This document shows positions 49,368-51,675 of a stretch of DNA of 51,675 bases, one piece after another. This DNA is from Candidatus Moranbacteria bacterium RIFOXYA12_FULL_35_19. Lineage in GTDB: Bacteria > Patescibacteriota > Minisyncoccia > Moranbacterales > UBA2206. The stretch's first letter is position 1. Every line of letters starts with the position of its first letter. The DNA is taken from assembly GCA_001784805.1 (NCBI GenBank), contig MFSE01000008.1:1-51675 (forward strand), given 5' to 3'. Under the pieces are notes generated by a model. The model searched no databases, was not told where the DNA came from, and worked only from the letters and a program-made list of their open reading frames with translations. A program made the position numbers and the translations under genes.

Positions 49368-50456
49368 TTATTCTTCCTTCGGTCTTTCTATAGCCATCGG
49401 CTCAATTGTTTTTTCTCCTTCGGTAATTCGAGCAATATCTTTGTCAATTTTTTCAAATTCCTTATGCGCCAAATTGAAATGGTTCACTGTTGTGCCCAAA
49501 CTATTGCCCATCTTTTTCAAAAATTCTTCATAGGAAATGATGTGCTTTCCTAACTTTTCCACATTCGTTCGAATTTGCTTGGCGCTTTCCTCAATTTTCA
49601 GCGCGCGAAGCCCTTGAAGCACCGTTTGTAGATACGCTAAAAATGAAGTCGGGGAAACAATAATGACTTTCTTATCGCGAAAAGCATATTCAATCAGATC
49701 TCGCGTATTGACTTGCACCGCACCTATTTTATTAATTAAAAGATCATAATAAATCGCTTCGGATGGAATAAACATAAAAGCAAAATCCAGTGTTCCCTCT
49801 TCCGGTTTTATATATTTGGAAGTTTCATCAATTCTATTTTTCAAATCCTGCTTGAAAAGTTTTTCTAATTTTTCTTTTTCCTCGCTATCTTTGCAATTTA
49901 TTATTTTTTCATAATTTTCCAAAGAAAACTTAGAATCAACCGGAATAATATTCTTTTTAACAAAAACCACCGCATCCACAATTGAATCATCCTTGAATTT
50001 ATATTGCATCTGGTAAGAGTTCGGCGGTAGAACATTTTTAAGCGTTTCTTCCAAAAAATATTCGCCCAGCACTCCTCTTTGCTTAGGATTTTTCAAAATA
50101 TCTTGAAGATTTTGAAGTTGAGCGGAAAAATTCACCACTTGTTTGTTGGTTTCTTCCAATTTCGTCAGTCCTGCAACCACATCGGCAATTTGACGCGCTG
50201 ATTGACCCGTGATGCCTTGCACAGCATTCATTGTATGATTTATCTGCTCTTGCGTTGCACGATGTGTTTCGGAAAGTTTGGAATCCATTGTTCGGCGCAA
50301 TTCGCGATTTTGTTCTGCCATCATCGACAATCGTTCCAAAATTGCCACTGATTTTTCATTGTCTTTTCCATTTTCCAACTTTTTCTTCATATCTAAAACC
50401 AGCCAGACCAACCCAGCACTAATTACTATTAAAAGTATAATTAAAACATTAAGCAT
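49368..50456 (-). CDS. rmuC: RmuC-family protein
   Basis: 362 residues. One N-terminal helix (LIILLIVISAGLVWLVL) is followed by a coiled coil (about 25-125) and the RmuC nuclease-like domain: QRGVLGEYFLEETL, DDSIVDAVVF, IIPVDSKFSLENYE and IVSPTSFLAYLQTV. RmuC was linked to limiting inversions at short repeats in E. coli, and recent work ties it to recombination. It is interesting next to a repeat-rich genome, but no causal link is shown. Confidence 0.92.
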   Translation of the reverse strand: MLNVLIILLIVISAGLVWLVLDMKKKLENGKDNEKSVAILERLSMMAEQNRELRRTMDSKLSETHRATQEQINHTMNAVQGITGQSARQIADVVAGLTKLEETNKQVVNFSAQLQNLQDILKNPKQRGVLGEYFLEETLKNVLPPNSYQMQYKFKDDSIVDAVVFVKKNIIPVDSKFSLENYEKIINCKDSEEKEKLEKLFKQDLKNRIDETSKYIKPEEGTLDFAFMFIPSEAIYYDLLINKIGAVQVNTRDLIEYAFRDKKVIIVSPTSFLAYLQTVLQGLRALKIEESAKQIRTNVEKLGKHIISYEEFLKKMGNSLGTTVNHFNLAHKEFEKIDKDIARITEGEKTIEPMAIERPKEE

Positions 50457-50514
50457 TTTTATTTATTTTTATGATTTATTCGTACATTCGTACCAATTCG
50501 TAATTCGTAAGGAA

Positions 50515-51117
50515 TCACAGTTTTCTCTGCGCAATAAACCTCTTCAATCCAGAAATCTTATTGATCACTTCTTCGTGCGGACCCTCCAGAAATTCCAAGA
50601 TAAATTTATCCAGCATATTGAGACGATATTTGAATTCATCCATCGTCATCAGAACGAAATTTATTTCTTTGCCAATTTCCGCTTCTAAACTGCTCATCAG
50701 ATTTTTGAGTTTGGCTTTGCTCACGGCGTCCCCCACAATTATCATATCAGCTTTGCTTTTGGCATAATTAATAAACACTCCGCTTATCACAGCCAGTTTG
50801 ATGTTGCCAATTTTCGCCGTCTTGGAAAGACTTTGACATTGCGGATAGATATTTGATTTAGCAATCAAATTTTTCAGTTCTGGATAAAAATTAAATTCTT
50901 GATTCAGTTGATAGAAAGTTTTTCCACCCTTAACTCTTTTTAGAATAAATTTTATATTGGCTAAGCCAGTAAGTTCATTTCTAGTTTTTCCAGCATTTAA
51001 CATATTTTTCGAAACAATCTCGGAAAAGCTGAAAGCAGGTTCTGGATTTTGCAAAAAAAATCGCAAAAGTCTAGCTCGCTCCCTTGAACCAAAAAGACTT
51101 TCTAATATTTCTGACAT
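50515..51117 (-). CDS. HTH and nucleotidyltransferase-like protein
   Basis: 200 residues. The N-terminal winged helix (LFGSRERARLLRFFLQNPEPAFSFSEI, about 8-35) is followed by KGGKTFYQLN and a nucleotidyltransferase-like domain with KLAVISGVFINY and KADMIIVGDAV. The catalytic GS-DxD pattern is incomplete, so it may bind nucleotides without transfer. This type is widespread in CPR genomes as a probable regulator. Start at ATG 51117 is clear. Confidence 0.75.
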   Translation of the reverse strand: MSEILESLFGSRERARLLRFFLQNPEPAFSFSEIVSKNMLNAGKTRNELTGLANIKFILKRVKGGKTFYQLNQEFNFYPELKNLIAKSNIYPQCQSLSKTAKIGNIKLAVISGVFINYAKSKADMIIVGDAVSKAKLKNLMSSLEAEIGKEINFVLMTMDEFKYRLNMLDKFILEFLEGPHEEVINKISGLKRFIAQRKL

Positions 51118-51156
51118 AAACTTAAAAATATTAAATTATTACTACTCTTAGCATAT

Positions 51157-51603
51157 TTACAAAAGCTTGATTGCGTCGGCCACTGTAATTATTCCGATAA
51201 GTACTCCTTCCGAATCAACCACGGGATAAGAATTGAAACTGCGCTCTTTTATCAATTTTATAAAATCTTCTATTTCCATTTCTGGAGAAACATTTTCACA
51301 TTTAGCGCTCATAATATCTTTAGCAGTGGCATGAAGTACAGCATGCATCGCCTCTTTTTCCTCTTCGCCATATTTTATTTTTCCCTTATTGATAAAATCA
51401 ATTAGTGATGGCATATAAACCATATTGGAAGAATCTTTGGTAAAAAAATCAGTTTCCGTGATAATTCCCAAAACTTTATTTTCGTCATCTACCACTGGCA
51501 AAGCGTGGATTTTGTTTTTTGACATAATTTCGGCAATTTCCGAAATTGGCGCCTCTTCTTTCACTGACATCACTTCTTTAGTCATAATTTCTTTTATTTT
51601 CAT
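51157..51603 (-). CDS. Tandem CBS-domain protein
   Basis: 148 residues made of two CBS motifs: IMTKEVMSVKEEAPISEIAEIM...HALPVVDDENKVLGIITETD and DIMSAKCENVSPEMEIEDFI...SYPVVDSEGVLIGIITVAD. Such pairs bind adenosine nucleotides and usually regulate a partner; no catalytic domain is attached, so the partner is unknown. It lies 40 bases upstream of the HTH protein on the same strand and may share a transcript. The last 70 bases of the window hold no gene. Confidence 0.93.
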   Translation of the reverse strand: MKIKEIMTKEVMSVKEEAPISEIAEIMSKNKIHALPVVDDENKVLGIITETDFFTKDSSNMVYMPSLIDFINKGKIKYGEEEKEAMHAVLHATAKDIMSAKCENVSPEMEIEDFIKLIKERSFNSYPVVDSEGVLIGIITVADAIKLL

Positions 51604-51675
51604 ATGTTTTGTATTAAAAAATTAAATTAAAACTACTTTTTTTGAAACCACTGAAGAATTAAAATTTTTGAGAAA

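Overview
The window looks like chromosome from an AT-rich member of the Patescibacteria (Candidate Phyla Radiation), most probably the Parcubacteria group. The evidence is the set of families that recur there: a DUF4012 protein, DUF2304, HTH-plus-nucleotidyltransferase-like proteins, a four-helix-bundle (23S IVP-type) protein, PrmC with NLPY in place of NPPY, and many stand-alone glycosyltransferases. G+C is low by eye. TGA works as a stop, so the Gracilibacteria code is not in use. Shine-Dalgarno sites are rare and several promoters sit so close to the ATG that the mRNA should be leaderless or nearly so. There are no rRNA or tRNA genes and no CRISPR array. The exact lineage cannot be fixed without a tree.

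Layout. 1-8426 (mostly minus): edge of a phosphoesterase-like gene, a DUF4143 AAA ATPase, a large secreted LCAT-like lipase, UDP-glucose dehydrogenase (ugd), a four-helix-bundle protein and a GT2 glycosyltransferase. 8558-11865 (plus): secreted SpoIID/LytB protein with DUF5648-like repeats, a Cys-rich anchored protein, a GT2 and DUF2304. 11926-21699: ParA-like ATPase, then a surface-glycan locus (two-domain GT4 fusion, membrane protein, three methyltransferases, GT4, flippase). 21700-26650: accessory island with DUF3800, a GHKL-ATPase/STAS-like pair, a 136-aa protein and an AbiE-type toxin-antitoxin operon. 26722-36125: UDP-glucuronate epimerase, GT, DUF4012, then a plus-strand membrane-protein operon. 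36246-42015: GT4, galU, rmlA, glyA, rmlD. 42168-44239: prfA and prmC. 44240-51603: an 18-codon Lys-rich ORF, an exported protein, DUF192, MraY/WecA-like transferase, membrane GT2, rmuC, HTH-NTase-like and CBS proteins.

Much of the window serves cell-surface glycan assembly. GalU, Ugd and the epimerase together predict UDP-glucose to UDP-glucuronate to UDP-galacturonate. RmlA and RmlD indicate dTDP-deoxysugars, although RmlB and RmlC are not in the window. The WecA-like transferase, many GTs and the flippase predict lipid-linked assembly and export.

The most interesting part is the island. Three gene units are separated by copies of a conserved junction that encodes a winged-helix C-terminal tail (GP-x-KGGYWEI). 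In two units a near-identical strong promoter inside the junction fires a short structured RNA, ending in a terminator, straight at the 3' end of the accessory gene. One of these genes is DUF3800, a family known to have RNA motifs beside it. A second theme is repeats: low-complexity word repeats, a pair of oppositely oriented palindromic elements, GC-rich palindromes, and several such repeats read in frame inside prmC.
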